Notes: generated from the letters alone by a model not told the origin. 64,000 bases of DNA from Croceitalea dokdonensis DOKDO 023 (GCF_001306415.1 NZ_LDJX01000002.1:708425-772424); one strand, 5' to 3'; positions 55,076 through 64,000 are shown, counted from the first letter of the stretch. Program-made: numbers and translations.

Positions 55076-56251
55076 TTAATCTAATGGCCTGATAATCAAT
55101 GTTCCAGATATGGTCTCGTTTTCTTCAGTGGTAATGGTATACGTAAGTTCAACAGTACTGGCACTACCGCTATACGTTCCAAAACCTTCTACCGTAAAGT
55201 TTGTGGAAGTTGTTCCATCCTCTGAAAGACAGGAATAAGTTGTAGCGTTGACAGTAACCGTTCCATTAGAGGAATCGGGAGCGTTGGGTTCAAAGAAGAA
55301 TGGAATCTGCACATCCTCGTTAAAACAGCCTTGGTTGAATATACTGCCTCCGGTAAAAATAAAGGTTCCACATTCTTCACCAATTACACCTATGGTTACT
55401 CCTTCTCCATTGTTGCTATCTACAGTCCTTAATTCCATTTCAAAGTTTTCCAACTCAAAATTTAAAATCTCATTACAAGGAAGGTCCGGTTGTGGGTATG
55501 GTGAATCCCCGTTAGCGAGCTCATCTGCGTTGGGAATACCATCGCCATCACAATCTGCAGTTGCCCAAATTTCATTTTCAGAATCAAACCCTACGTAGCC
55601 TTGAAATTGTTCTGGAATACAGGGGTTGTTGGGATCAACATCTTCATCATCCCTTACACCATCACCATCTGCATCTCCAATTAAAGATTCATTTAGATAG
55701 GGGTTTGTATCATTACTAAACTCATCAAAATTGGAAATCCCATCGCTATCGCAGTCTGCCGCACGCCATGCGGTATTGAAAGGATTAAAACCCGTATAAG
55801 AGACATCTTGTAAAGGGAGACAGGGGTCGTCCGGGGCACTGTCATTACTGTTTTCAATACCATCGCCGTCTGGGTCGTTTAAATTTCTTAGGATGGTCAC
55901 CTTAGAAATTTGGAAGCTATTTTGCTTTCGTACCTCTACTTCAAGATTTACCTCATTAACACCCGGCGAATTGAATACCTCTGGATTTGAAACAATAATT
56001 TCGCCAAACCGTATGCCAAGGGTCACACTATTTTGAGGGGTCTGGGAAATAAGGGAATATGTTACCTCGCCCTCACTGGAATTACCCCTCAGGAAACCAA
56101 GGGTGTCCAACTCTTGAACCACCACTGGGGCATTAATGGTAAAATCTTCTGTGCTAACCAATACATTGGCAGCACCACTATCCGTATCGTCACAGGAAAG
56201 ATAAATGAAGAGGCCAAAAACTACGGCCATTATTTTGTATGTTGTTTTCAT
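55076..56251 (-). CDS. Repeat lipoprotein, paralogue of the downstream gene
   Basis: The 391-residue lipoprotein (YLSC, Cys at residue 20) has an N-terminal domain with VVQELDTLGFLRGNSSEG, Asp-rich thrombospondin type 3 segments (DPDGDGIEN, DADGDGVRD) and a C-terminal domain of about 125 residues starting near PCNEI. That domain is plainly related to the one at residues 180-305 of the next gene (shared IFNQGCFN and CLSEDGT). It likely faces outside and may bind substrate with SusD. Spacing is 44 bases to the next gene and 22 from susD. Confidence 0.78.
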   Translation of the reverse strand: MKTTYKIMAVVFGLFIYLSCDDTDSGAANVLVSTEDFTINAPVVVQELDTLGFLRGNSSEGEVTYSLISQTPQNSVTLGIRFGEIIVSNPEVFNSPGVNEVNLEVEVRKQNSFQISKVTILRNLNDPDGDGIENSNDSAPDDPCLPLQDVSYTGFNPFNTAWRAADCDSDGISNFDEFSNDTNPYLNESLIGDADGDGVRDDEDVDPNNPCIPEQFQGYVGFDSENEIWATADCDGDGIPNADELANGDSPYPQPDLPCNEILNFELENFEMELRTVDSNNGEGVTIGVIGEECGTFIFTGGSIFNQGCFNEDVQIPFFFEPNAPDSSNGTVTVNATTYSCLSEDGTTSTNFTVEGFGTYSGSASTVELTYTITTEENETISGTLIIRPLD

Positions 56252-56273
56252 AGTTTTAAAAATTTCGCGTTCG

Positions 56274-57683
56274 CTAGTCTCTTGGGTTTTGCTCTATTTC
56301 CGGATTGGCGTTAATATAGTTCTGAGCTATGGGAAAGGCCCAATTAAGACTGTTAGGTGCAATAGTCACCGTTTCACCCCTAAAGGAACGGGTTACGGTA
56401 ATCTTTTCCTCATCAAATCTGTTATAGCGCTTAATATCAAAAGTTCGCAGCGTACTTGGTGCTTTTTCCCGTCTAATCTCATCTTTTACAAAAGCCAAAA
56501 GCTCGGCTTCGTCGGTAATTTGCACCGGAGTATAGGTCCCAGTTTCAAATCGATTTTCCCTAAGGGTGTTCAGGGCATCATTAGCCGCTTGTATGTTACC
56601 AAGTCTTGCATTACATTCTGCCAACATCAAATATAGATCAGACGTGGTAAGGGACACATTGGAGTTGTCGTTGGTTCTATGGGCCACAAGTACAGGATCG
56701 TCTATTTCTGCAAAAAAATAGGTTCTTGCATCTGCAAACCATCGCCTTCTTAAATCGGTTTCGTCATAAAGTGCGATGAACTCTGGATCAGCAACAACGG
56801 TAAAACCACCAGAATCCTTGAACCATAGCAGTTGCGGGTCTTCTACCGCCAAAGGATATACCAAGACGTTGGCGTCCCTTGGATCTTCTTGATCCAGATT
56901 GATGTTTCTTAATGTATTCTTTATCTGAAGTGCGTTGTTTACGGCGTTCAAAGCCTCTTCATACCTGCCTTGATATAGCAACACACGGGCAAGAAAGGCT
57001 AGAGCACCCACCTTGGAAGGCCTAAAACTTAGGTTTGCAGGTTGTGTATCCGGGAGGGCGTCCAAATTCTCCGTAATGTCCGTAAGGATCAAATCATAGA
57101 CTTCTGCCACCGAAGCCCTAGTGAGATCCAAGCCTTCCAGCTCAATTCCCTCCCTAATAGGAACGCCTAGATCCGTATTGGCATTAGCCGGATCATAATG
57201 CACACTGTAGATATTGACCAAATTAAAGTAGGCAAATGCACGATGTAGGCTTGCATCTGCCCTTAGCTCCGCAATTTCCTCTGGACTTGCATCGATTACC
57301 CGTTCCAGCCCATCCAATACCACATTGGCTACATAAATCTGATTGTAATAACGTATCCAAGTATTATCATCTCCATTCTCCGTTGATATCTGATCTCTAA
57401 AAAAATAAACATTGAGCTGTTCCGGACTTATTCCAAAACTGGTAACTACTTGCTCTGAAATCCTGTAATTGTCACTAGCCAGAATGTTAAAGTCATGATG
57501 GCCACCAAAACCTTGGGTAAAGTTTACGTTTGGGTCTGGTTCTACCTGATCTAGGAGCGCTCTAAAATCTTCAATTTTTGAAGGTATAACCTGCCCTTTT
57601 GGCTCAAATTCCAAGAAGTTTTCCCTAGTACACCCAATCAACAAAATGGACAGTACTAATGCTATAATTGCTGAAGTTCTCAT
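56274..57683 (-). CDS. SusD/RagB family nutrient-binding lipoprotein
   Basis: The 469-residue lipoprotein (LIGC, Cys at residue 18) has the SusD tetratricopeptide-like helices (LRADASLHRAFAYFNLVNIY, RVLLYQGRYEEALNAVNNAL) and a C-terminal RagB/SusD domain ending in YINANPEIEQNPRD. It forms the lid of the SusC transporter and binds glycan, peptide or other oligomers. It starts 11 bases after susC. The neighbouring proteases suggest peptide substrates. Confidence 0.93.
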   Translation of the reverse strand: MRTSAIIALVLSILLIGCTRENFLEFEPKGQVIPSKIEDFRALLDQVEPDPNVNFTQGFGGHHDFNILASDNYRISEQVVTSFGISPEQLNVYFFRDQISTENGDDNTWIRYYNQIYVANVVLDGLERVIDASPEEIAELRADASLHRAFAYFNLVNIYSVHYDPANANTDLGVPIREGIELEGLDLTRASVAEVYDLILTDITENLDALPDTQPANLSFRPSKVGALAFLARVLLYQGRYEEALNAVNNALQIKNTLRNINLDQEDPRDANVLVYPLAVEDPQLLWFKDSGGFTVVADPEFIALYDETDLRRRWFADARTYFFAEIDDPVLVAHRTNDNSNVSLTTSDLYLMLAECNARLGNIQAANDALNTLRENRFETGTYTPVQITDEAELLAFVKDEIRREKAPSTLRTFDIKRYNRFDEEKITVTRSFRGETVTIAPNSLNWAFPIAQNYINANPEIEQNPRD

Positions 57684-57694
57684 AAACTGCTTCT

Positions 57695-60600
57695 TTAAAA
57701 GGTTGTAGTAAGGTTAAGACTGAAAGTTGGGGGGATGGGTATTAAGGGGCTAAAAGGATCGACATCCCATTTATTGAAGTTCCAAACCTTTAAATTATCG
57801 GCTTGCAGGCTAACACTAAAGTTTGTCATAGATAATTTATCCACGAGTTCCTTAGGGAATTGATACGTAAAATTTACCTGTTGTAATCTTATATTAGTGG
57901 CATCATCTGTGTTTCTGTCAGATTCATCCAAATACAGATATAGTGGGGTTGACGTTTCCTGTGGAGACGTTACCCGGGGTACATCGGTCAATAGTTCATC
58001 GCCTGGCTGTTGCCACCTGCTGACAAAGTCACGAGGCACATTGGTTGGGAAGAACCGCGGATCATAATTTTGACTGAACCTGAACCTGTTGCCACCAGAA
58101 TAGGTAGTAAGCACCCTTAATGAAAAGTTTTTATAGGTAAAGGTATTGGTAAGGGAGCCTGTTCTATTTGGCGACCTAGATCCTTCATTTCTCAATGCTT
58201 CAACAGCACCAATATCACCACCAACCTCAACTATTTCATTGTTTTCATTAAAAAAAGAAGGGTTGCCGTTTCTGTCTAGTCCAGCGTACCTAAAACTAAA
58301 AAAGGTGTCTACCGGTTCCCCTACCACAAAAGCGTTTGCATCTGTTTGGGTAAAGAGAAATATTTCGCCAGGATTACTCTCATCAACACTGGTAATACGG
58401 TTCTCATTTTGACTGTAGAGAATTCTCATATCGTACCTAAAATCCGCCTTATCCACAACAATTAGCCCCAAGTCTACATCAAAACCCCTGTTAAACAGCT
58501 CAGCCACATTTAAGAAAGATGATTCTAGCCCCAACGTTGGGCTAATGTTACGCCGGGCCAATAAATCTTCACTTTGCCTGTCATAATACTCTACATTACC
58601 ATAAATTCTGCCATTGGCCATAGAAAAATCCAGACCCAAATTCAAGATCTTTGTTTTTTCCAAGCGTAAGGTTGGGTTGGGCGGATTGGCAATGGTGAGG
58701 TAATTGTTTAAAAAGCTTCCTTGATCGCGTCCTTGTCTTGCTACCAAGAACGGAGATGTGTTCCGATCTACGTTACCGCCAGAACCATAGGTCCCCCTCA
58801 AATTCAGATTTTGAAAAAAGCCCGAATTAAAAAAGTCCTCATTGGTCAAATTCCATTTTAGGCCCACGGAAAAAAGAGGGATGTTCCTAAACTCATCAGA
58901 AGCGCCAAATAGATTGGTGTCATCCAACCGCATACTCCCGGAGATGGTATATCTACTATCATAACTATAAGCGGCATTACCATAGTAGGACAAGAACCTG
59001 TTTTCATTGAAAAGTACGGTAGACCCCGGGTTAATTAAATTTTGTCCATCAAAAATAGGACTGGCGTATCGGGTATTAAAGTTAGGTTGGTTAAAAATCA
59101 AACTTTGATCATCATAGCCAAATTTGCGATCACTGTTAAATTCTGTTATTTGTTTTCTCACCTCATATCCAGCTATTGCATTGATATTGTGTTGGCCATC
59201 ATTCAAGCTTTTTTCATAATTTACCTGTGCCCTAAAGGTATTGTCCAGCGAACTTCTGGAATCGGTATCCAAAATAGAACCTACGGGCACCGGATTTTCA
59301 ATAACTTGGCCATTCTCATCTACCTGAGAGAAAAAATTGACTTGATTTCTTGTAAAAAAGGTGTTTTCATTAAAAAGCTCCCTGCCAAGATTGGTATTGT
59401 ACAAATACTGATAACTAAGGTCTACATTAAGTCCATCAGCAATTTTATAGTTTAATCCGGTCTGAATACGAATGTCCGTAATGGTTGAGGTATCTTCGTT
59501 ATTGTCCGATTCCTGTTTTAGGTTAAACGTCCATGGGTAAGGATATCCCCTGCGTTGCGCCAATTCTGAACTTTCAATGTTGACACCGCCTAACATGGGC
59601 AGATAATTGCCGTTATCATCAACAATCCGTTCAAAAATGGGAAAGTTAAAAAGGTAATCTATTGGCCCCGTACCTATTCCGTTCTCATCCTTGGTATGTG
59701 AAATATTGGAAGAAAACCTGGCTTGTAGCTTATCCGTTAATTTGTAATTTGCCGTAACGTTCAATATGTACTGATCTGATCTATCATTTACAATTTCACC
59801 CCTGTTTTGATTGTAAACTAGGGAAGAATTAATATTGTACTTCTCACCTCCGGCGGAGATTCCAAGGTTATATTGGTTCCAAATACGTTGTCTCATAAAG
59901 AGCCTGGAGTATTCTTCCCGCCCATCATTGTTTCTTAGGGCATTGATTCTGGCATCTGCCGTGGCAATATCGATATCACCTCGCTGAAGGCGCAGCATGG
60001 TTTCCCTTACGGAATTCGTTTGAAATAATGAAAATTGATCTAATTCACCACCGAAGAGGTCACGCTCCTGCGAAAATTCACCAAAATTGAACAGCTCCAA
60101 TTGATAGTCTACTTGGTCGCTAGGGTCCGCAAAGGGCGCGCTAAAAATATCTCTTTTTAAGGTTACGGCAGAATTCACGGAAAGACTTACGGATAACTTT
60201 TCCTTGTCCGTACCTTTTTTAGTGGTAATCAAAATAACCCCATTTGCGGCACGTATTCCCCATATAGAGGTTGCGGCTGCATCTTTTAGGATGGTTATGG
60301 TCTCCACATCGTTTGGATTGATCGTACCAAACCCACCAGGAATGGCAAAACCATCCACAACGACCAAAGGCTCCGTGGTAGCATTTATGGAACTACGTCC
60401 CCTAATGACCAGGCCTATGTTGTTCTTTTCTTGAATGAAGGGGTCAAATTGTACCCCTGGTGCCTCCCCAATAATTTTTGAAATAATATTCTGATCAATC
60501 TTTCGCTCTAGTATATCGGTATCAATGGTAGCGATAGATCCGGTGGCGCGCTCTTTACTGATTTTTTGATACCCAGTAGAAACAACGTCAACACCGGACA

Positions 60601-60973
60601 ATTCAAAACTTGACGTAACCATCACCACATCATAGGAAGTTCTCTCATCCACGGTTATCTCCACATCCTCAAAACCAATAAAAGAAAATTGTAATACATC
60701 TCCAGGTTTGGCCGGAATACTATAATTGCCATCAAAATCACTTGTTACCCCACGGGTGCTGCCCTTTATGATAATGCTTACACCCAATAATGGAACCCCA
60801 GTTTCATCTGTTACCACCCCTTGAACATTTTGTTGCGCGCCTTCACCATGCCGTAACAAATTGGCCAAGTCTGCTTTGTTTGCCTCTGTTCCCAAACCGT
60901 ATAAAGAAAATTTACCACAAAAGAGCAACACTATAAAAGGTGTTGCCAAAAAATACCGGAGATTACTTTTCAT
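57695..60973 (-). CDS. SusC/RagA family TonB-linked outer membrane transporter
   Basis: The 1092-residue beta-barrel has a signal peptide, an N-terminal carboxypeptidase-regulatory-like domain (about 52-130, GVVTDETGVPLLGVSI), a plug (ITILKDAAATSIWGIRAANGV) and a barrel ending with the terminal Phe (LNLTTTF). It imports substrate captured by SusD using TonB energy. It is the first gene of a minus-strand operon with SusD, two repeat lipoproteins and several peptidases. Upstream lies about 360 bases of AT-rich DNA. Confidence 0.95.
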   Translation of the reverse strand: MKSNLRYFLATPFIVLLFCGKFSLYGLGTEANKADLANLLRHGEGAQQNVQGVVTDETGVPLLGVSIIIKGSTRGVTSDFDGNYSIPAKPGDVLQFSFIGFEDVEITVDERTSYDVVMVTSSFELSGVDVVSTGYQKISKERATGSIATIDTDILERKIDQNIISKIIGEAPGVQFDPFIQEKNNIGLVIRGRSSINATTEPLVVVDGFAIPGGFGTINPNDVETITILKDAAATSIWGIRAANGVILITTKKGTDKEKLSVSLSVNSAVTLKRDIFSAPFADPSDQVDYQLELFNFGEFSQERDLFGGELDQFSLFQTNSVRETMLRLQRGDIDIATADARINALRNNDGREEYSRLFMRQRIWNQYNLGISAGGEKYNINSSLVYNQNRGEIVNDRSDQYILNVTANYKLTDKLQARFSSNISHTKDENGIGTGPIDYLFNFPIFERIVDDNGNYLPMLGGVNIESSELAQRRGYPYPWTFNLKQESDNNEDTSTITDIRIQTGLNYKIADGLNVDLSYQYLYNTNLGRELFNENTFFTRNQVNFFSQVDENGQVIENPVPVGSILDTDSRSSLDNTFRAQVNYEKSLNDGQHNINAIAGYEVRKQITEFNSDRKFGYDDQSLIFNQPNFNTRYASPIFDGQNLINPGSTVLFNENRFLSYYGNAAYSYDSRYTISGSMRLDDTNLFGASDEFRNIPLFSVGLKWNLTNEDFFNSGFFQNLNLRGTYGSGGNVDRNTSPFLVARQGRDQGSFLNNYLTIANPPNPTLRLEKTKILNLGLDFSMANGRIYGNVEYYDRQSEDLLARRNISPTLGLESSFLNVAELFNRGFDVDLGLIVVDKADFRYDMRILYSQNENRITSVDESNPGEIFLFTQTDANAFVVGEPVDTFFSFRYAGLDRNGNPSFFNENNEIVEVGGDIGAVEALRNEGSRSPNRTGSLTNTFTYKNFSLRVLTTYSGGNRFRFSQNYDPRFFPTNVPRDFVSRWQQPGDELLTDVPRVTSPQETSTPLYLYLDESDRNTDDATNIRLQQVNFTYQFPKELVDKLSMTNFSVSLQADNLKVWNFNKWDVDPFSPLIPIPPTFSLNLTTTF

Positions 60974-61333
60974 AATAGTATTATTCGTTTATTGCTTTTT
61001 ATTTTTCAACCAAGGACGTCTTTAGACCAAGATATTTGGTTGGTACGCGACCTTGGCCCACATCGGATCCAGTTGAAACAATACCATAGATTTCCGTCAA
61101 TCTACAAAGACTAAAAGCTTTAATTTTTACTCTAAATTTAGTTGGAAATCAAAGGAATTGAAAGGTTAAAGCATGTCTATATAGCTCTTTTTTCGCTGAA
61201 ACATTTTTTTTATCCACTTAAAAAAGTGGAATCCACGATTACAGGAAAATCATTTTTACATGAACTGTTGCCCATTATAGTGGGCTTGGCCTTTTCCATG
61301 CTGCGGGATACAAAAAAACATAATCCTATATCA
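60974..61333. other. Upstream region of the susC operon
   Basis: This 360-base spacer holds no supported gene. A plus-strand 67-codon frame (61142-61345) runs into the ridA end on the opposite strand and has no recognisable family. A TAGTCTTTG element on the minus strand near 61105-61113 resembles a -7 box with one extra base. A short inverted repeat ACCAA/TTGGT lies near 61026-61040. The susC promoter probably lies here. Confidence 0.4.
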
Positions 61334-61762
61334 TCATTTAACTGATGCTACCATGGTAATTTCTACAGCTGCATTAGAGGGTAAAGTAGCAACGCCTATT
61401 GCGGCTCTTGTACCTATGCACTGGATGCCCAATTGCCCCTTTAAAAAGTTTGAGGCATAATCAGCCACTTGGGCGTGCTTTTCAAAACCTTGTTCTGCGT
61501 TTAGGTAAACATTGAGCTGCAATATCACATCAATATGTTCATGGCCCTGCAGACAACCGTTGGCTGCGGATAGTGCGTTCGTAGTTGCCAATACCACCGC
61601 ATTTTTATAGGTCTCTATTGGAGTATCCAACAAAATTTTTCCCTTAAACTGTAAAATGCCTCCTTTTCTTGGGGTCATACCCGCAGTATAAATAATAGTA
61701 CCATGCCTTACTGCTGGCTTATAATTTCCCTGTGGTATAACCTTACCTTCAATACTGTCCAT
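61334..61762 (-). CDS. RidA family protein
   Basis: The 142-residue protein belongs to the YjgF/YER057c/UK114 family, which includes enamine/imine deaminases that clear reactive intermediates of PLP enzymes. The Arg in GTRAAIGVATLP is at the conserved position and VEITMVASV closes the fold. It starts at the base after an aminotransferase stop, and that pairing is functionally sensible. It is cytoplasmic and should form trimers. Confidence 0.88.
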   Translation of the reverse strand: MDSIEGKVIPQGNYKPAVRHGTIIYTAGMTPRKGGILQFKGKILLDTPIETYKNAVVLATTNALSAANGCLQGHEHIDVILQLNVYLNAEQGFEKHAQVADYASNFLKGQLGIQCIGTRAAIGVATLPSNAAVEITMVASVK

Positions 61763-62986
61763 TTATTTCTTGTAGATTTCAACCATTTTTACAATCCGAT
61801 GTGCCGCCCCAACCGCAGCACTGTGGTCCTGTGAAAAGTTTAACCGTATACTATTGGTGAATTGGGGTGCAAATTCAGTTCCTGGCGTAACAATGACCTT
61901 GGCTTGAAATCTCAATAGGCGCGTAAATGTCCCTAAATCCACTACAAGTTTTGGTAGCTTGGGGAAAAGATAACTGCCCGCCTGTGGCGTAGCGGTTGGT
62001 AAATCTGCATTCCTAAATATCCTTAAAAGGTCATCCCGTATAGCCTCATGATCTGCTATCCTTTTCTCCATCCAACCGGAGGGCTCTGCAAACCACGTAT
62101 TTAACGCGGCTTGATTGTAACCCGCAGCACGTAAAGACACAATGGCCTGCAACCTTTCCATTCGTTCTATTATTGCCGCTGTCCCAAATGCCACGCCCAA
62201 ACGGAAACCACTTAGGGATTCTGTTTTTGAAGGACCCATAATCGTAATCAAGTTTTTGGGAGGCGTTGCACAAGAGCGCAGATGCGTATACTCCTCTCCA
62301 CTATATAACATACGGGAATATAATTGATCTACTATTACGGTAGTATTGTATGCGGTAGCCAAAGAGGCAATGGCCTTAATCGTCTTGGAAGAATATACGT
62401 ACCCTGTGGGATTATTGGGGGTTGAAAATACCAAAACCTCGGTACCCTGGTTAAAAGCCATCTCAAGTGCGTTTAGGTCAATCCCGTTTGTAGCGGTCTG
62501 GCCTTGGTAACGCAAAGGAATGGGCATAAGCTTTCCGCCAAAAAAACTGACTAGTTTTCTATTGGCAAAATAATCTGGCTCTACCACGGCGACCTTAGTG
62601 CCTGAGGTCACTGTTGCCCCGAGGGCCAAAAAGAGGGCTCCTTGGGTTCCTGGGGTAATGATCAATTCATTTTCCGCGGATAATGCGGCACCCGTAAATT
62701 TTTCTAGGCGACCAGCGAGGTTTTTTCTTATCTGGGCATCACCACGATACTCCGTATAGGCTTGTTCCCCGCCAACGGCATAACCATTTTGCCAAGCTTC
62801 CAAAGCACCGGGTGTTGGCTCAAATGCATTTACGTCACCGTGGGAAAAATCAACGGGAATACCATCAAGCATTTCTCCACGGACCAATGTTTTTAAATCT
62901 CCCGTGCTTTGCCGCACTTCTTGTCCTGGCGCATTTTCTGCCTCAAGAGTTTTGAACTTTCTGTCCAAGGTATCCATGTTGCTCAT
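61763..62986 (-). CDS. Fold type I PLP aminotransferase
   Basis: The 407-residue enzyme has class I/II aminotransferase features: FSTPNNPTGYVY near residue 192, VDQLYSRMLY and the PLP Lys in GPSKTESLSGFRLGV. The substrate is unknown. It lies upstream of ridA with no spacer, and a Lrp/AsnC regulator is transcribed divergently 115 bases away. I infer that the regulator senses the amino acid that this enzyme metabolises. The frame also contains an in-frame Met at residue 4. Confidence 0.88.
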   Translation of the reverse strand: MSNMDTLDRKFKTLEAENAPGQEVRQSTGDLKTLVRGEMLDGIPVDFSHGDVNAFEPTPGALEAWQNGYAVGGEQAYTEYRGDAQIRKNLAGRLEKFTGAALSAENELIITPGTQGALFLALGATVTSGTKVAVVEPDYFANRKLVSFFGGKLMPIPLRYQGQTATNGIDLNALEMAFNQGTEVLVFSTPNNPTGYVYSSKTIKAIASLATAYNTTVIVDQLYSRMLYSGEEYTHLRSCATPPKNLITIMGPSKTESLSGFRLGVAFGTAAIIERMERLQAIVSLRAAGYNQAALNTWFAEPSGWMEKRIADHEAIRDDLLRIFRNADLPTATPQAGSYLFPKLPKLVVDLGTFTRLLRFQAKVIVTPGTEFAPQFTNSIRLNFSQDHSAAVGAAHRIVKMVEIYKK

Positions 62987-63076
62987 AAGTCAATATTGTG
63001 CTTCAAAAATAAGTGGTGTTATAGCTATAATAAAACTGATTCTATTGTTAAGTCGTAATTTATTCGTGGAAAAAAT

Positions 63077-63095
63077 GTTTATTTTGTAAATAAAC
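63077..63095. promoter_or_regulatory. Palindrome before the Lrp/AsnC gene
   Basis: GTTTATTT, TGT, AAATAAAC is a perfect 8-base inverted repeat ending seven bases before the start codon. Its AT-rich symmetric form suits an Lrp/AsnC dimer site, so it may be an autoregulatory operator and may also act on the divergent aminotransferase. Confidence 0.45.
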
Positions 63096-63101
63096 TATCG
63101 A

Positions 63102-63518
63102 ATGGTTGACGATATTGACAAGAAAATCCTGCAAGAGCTAAAGGACAATGCCCGTATTTCCTTTGCAAACCTGGCCCGGGAAATTAATCTATCTCCCTCA
63201 GCGGTGCGGGAAAGAGTCCAAAAAATGGAAGACCTGGGCGTCATTCAAAACTACGTTGTCCAAACAGACAACAAAATGCTTGGCTATGATTTAGAAGCAT
63301 TTATCCTTATTAAAGTATTTCCCGGAAAACTAAAGCATGTTATACAAAGCATAACTGAATTCCCAGAAATTACAGAGGCACATCGCATCACTGGAAATCA
63401 GAATATACATTTAAAAGTTTTAATTAAAGATCAAATACATCTTCAGAAACTATTGGATCAGTTAATGGATTTTGGTGATACAAATACTTTTTTGATTTTA
63501 ACACGCATTGGGGATTAA
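63102..63518 (+). CDS. Lrp/AsnC family transcriptional regulator
   Basis: The 138-residue protein has the typical N-terminal helix-turn-helix (DDIDKKILQELKDNARISFANLA, SPSAVRERVQKMEDLGVI) and a C-terminal RAM effector domain (about 65-138, IKVFPGKLKHVIQSI). It probably responds to an amino acid and controls itself and the divergent aminotransferase/ridA pair. Confidence 0.93.
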   Translation: MVDDIDKKILQELKDNARISFANLAREINLSPSAVRERVQKMEDLGVIQNYVVQTDNKMLGYDLEAFILIKVFPGKLKHVIQSITEFPEITEAHRITGNQNIHLKVLIKDQIHLQKLLDQLMDFGDTNTFLILTRIGD

Positions 63519-63960
63519 GTATTTTCTATGTTGTGAATTTAGATTATGGCAATTAATATACTATTGCTAATGGAAATCATAGTTAAAACAAGCGGTAGAT
63601 TAAAAGAAGACCATCATTAGTAAGGAACAAAGCAAGACTTTTTTTAATTAAACGTATGGATTCAACTTTTGCAACACTCCAATTTTAAAACTGGGAAGGA
63701 AGTTGTAGGGTATTAAGTCAGTGTTTTTTTGATGGAACTAGCCTTAAATAGTAAAGAAGTGTCAAGATTTATGCTGGTTTTACCAACTAACACCAAACTC
63801 TATTTAAATCTGTTTTGCATGCAAATTGCGTGCAAATGAAAAAAGCTTTAAAAGTCAATAAGTCTTTAAGCCATGTAAAAATTATAAGAACATATCGCCC
63901 CAAAGCTTCGGGGAACTGGTAGCCTTTTACGCAGCTCAAATTTCAAATTTGGCATCCGCA
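63519..63960. other. Right-edge spacer without supported gene
   Basis: About 440 bases of AT-rich DNA hold no credible gene. It contains a palindrome TTTGCATGCAAA (63814-63825) followed by the near-copy TTGCGTGCAAA, forming an 11-base tandem repeat, and an imperfect palindrome CCCCAAAGCTTCGGGG near 63898-63913. Their role is unknown. Confidence 0.5.
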
Positions 63961-63992
63961 AAAAACAAAAAAGCCTCCACATCTGTGAAGGC
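63961..63992 (-). terminator. Intrinsic terminator of a minus-strand gene beyond the window
   Basis: On the minus strand an eight-base stem (63992-63985 with 63980-63973, one T-G pair) encloses a four-base loop and runs into a U tract from the A runs at 63961-63972. The gene it ends lies past position 64000. Confidence 0.65.
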
Positions 63993-64000
63993 CTATGATT

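Noticed and set aside
61215..61231. Hairpin CCACTT/AAGTGG between susC and ridA, considered as a terminator
   Set aside because: There is no T-run in the right place on either strand.
61142..61345. A 67-codon plus-strand frame upstream of susC
   Set aside because: It overlaps the end of ridA on the opposite strand and has an unlikely composition with no family match.

Overview
The window looks like chromosome of a marine member of the Flavobacteriaceae (Bacteroidetes). The evidence is the SusC/SusD pair, Bat aerotolerance genes, the cluster acpP-fabF-rnc-IPExxxVDY-pyk, an OmpA protein with thrombospondin type 3 repeats, promoters of the Bacteroidetes form (TTTG about 19-20 bases before TAnnTTTG), AT-rich spacers and weak Shine-Dalgarno sites. 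I saw no tRNA, rRNA, CRISPR array or intact insertion sequence.

Layout. 1-1419: end of a Bat operon (batD end, batE). 1495-7727: two carbonic anhydrase + SulP transporter pairs on either side of pheS, apparently an inorganic carbon or anion handling region. 7748-11208: a conserved small protein, a lipoprotein, a Tat-exported HisC-like aminotransferase and an AEC-type permease. 11505-17146: CYTH protein, DinB, small membrane protein, a TetR regulator with a clear promoter and operator, a redox-like cluster (AraC regulator, Cys/His-rich peptide, AhpD-like protein, cupredoxin-like protein) and a PAS protein. 17149-21594: pyk, IPExxxVDY, rnc, fabF, acpP on the minus strand. 21752-25857: purN, RNase H, a PfkB kinase and a PurF-type amidotransferase.

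25858-26677 is an 820-base spacer with three tandem copies of an apparent small RNA gene. Each copy has a -7 box, a nearly invariant block of about 40 bases and its own perfect terminator hairpin of unrelated sequence. Next come sodA and an AddA-like and an AddB-like helicase/nuclease separated by kbl and an ompA gene. 35982-38726 holds an SDR enzyme and a GHMP sugar kinase with a nucleotidyltransferase.

40084-45661 is a tight minus-strand operon of five enzymes: threonine-synthase-like PLP enzyme, DUF1611 P-loop protein, QueC-like ATP pyrophosphatase, creatininase-family amidohydrolase and dipeptide-epimerase-like enolase. The DUF1611 and epimerase pair recalls the DgcN/DgcA D-glutamate pathway. 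The QueC-like and creatininase genes suggest something beyond it, and I regard this as the best candidate for an undescribed pathway.

45733-47388 is a sigma factor, a translationally coupled 57-residue protein and a DUF2807 protein. Beside them lies the relic of an excisionase-type HTH gene. 48185-60973 is a long minus-strand locus (SusC, SusD, two paralogous repeat lipoproteins, three secreted metallopeptidase-like proteins and a dicarboxylate/amino acid symporter), which reads as a protein or peptide utilisation locus. The window ends with a RidA/aminotransferase pair, a divergent Lrp/AsnC regulator and a gene-free right edge.
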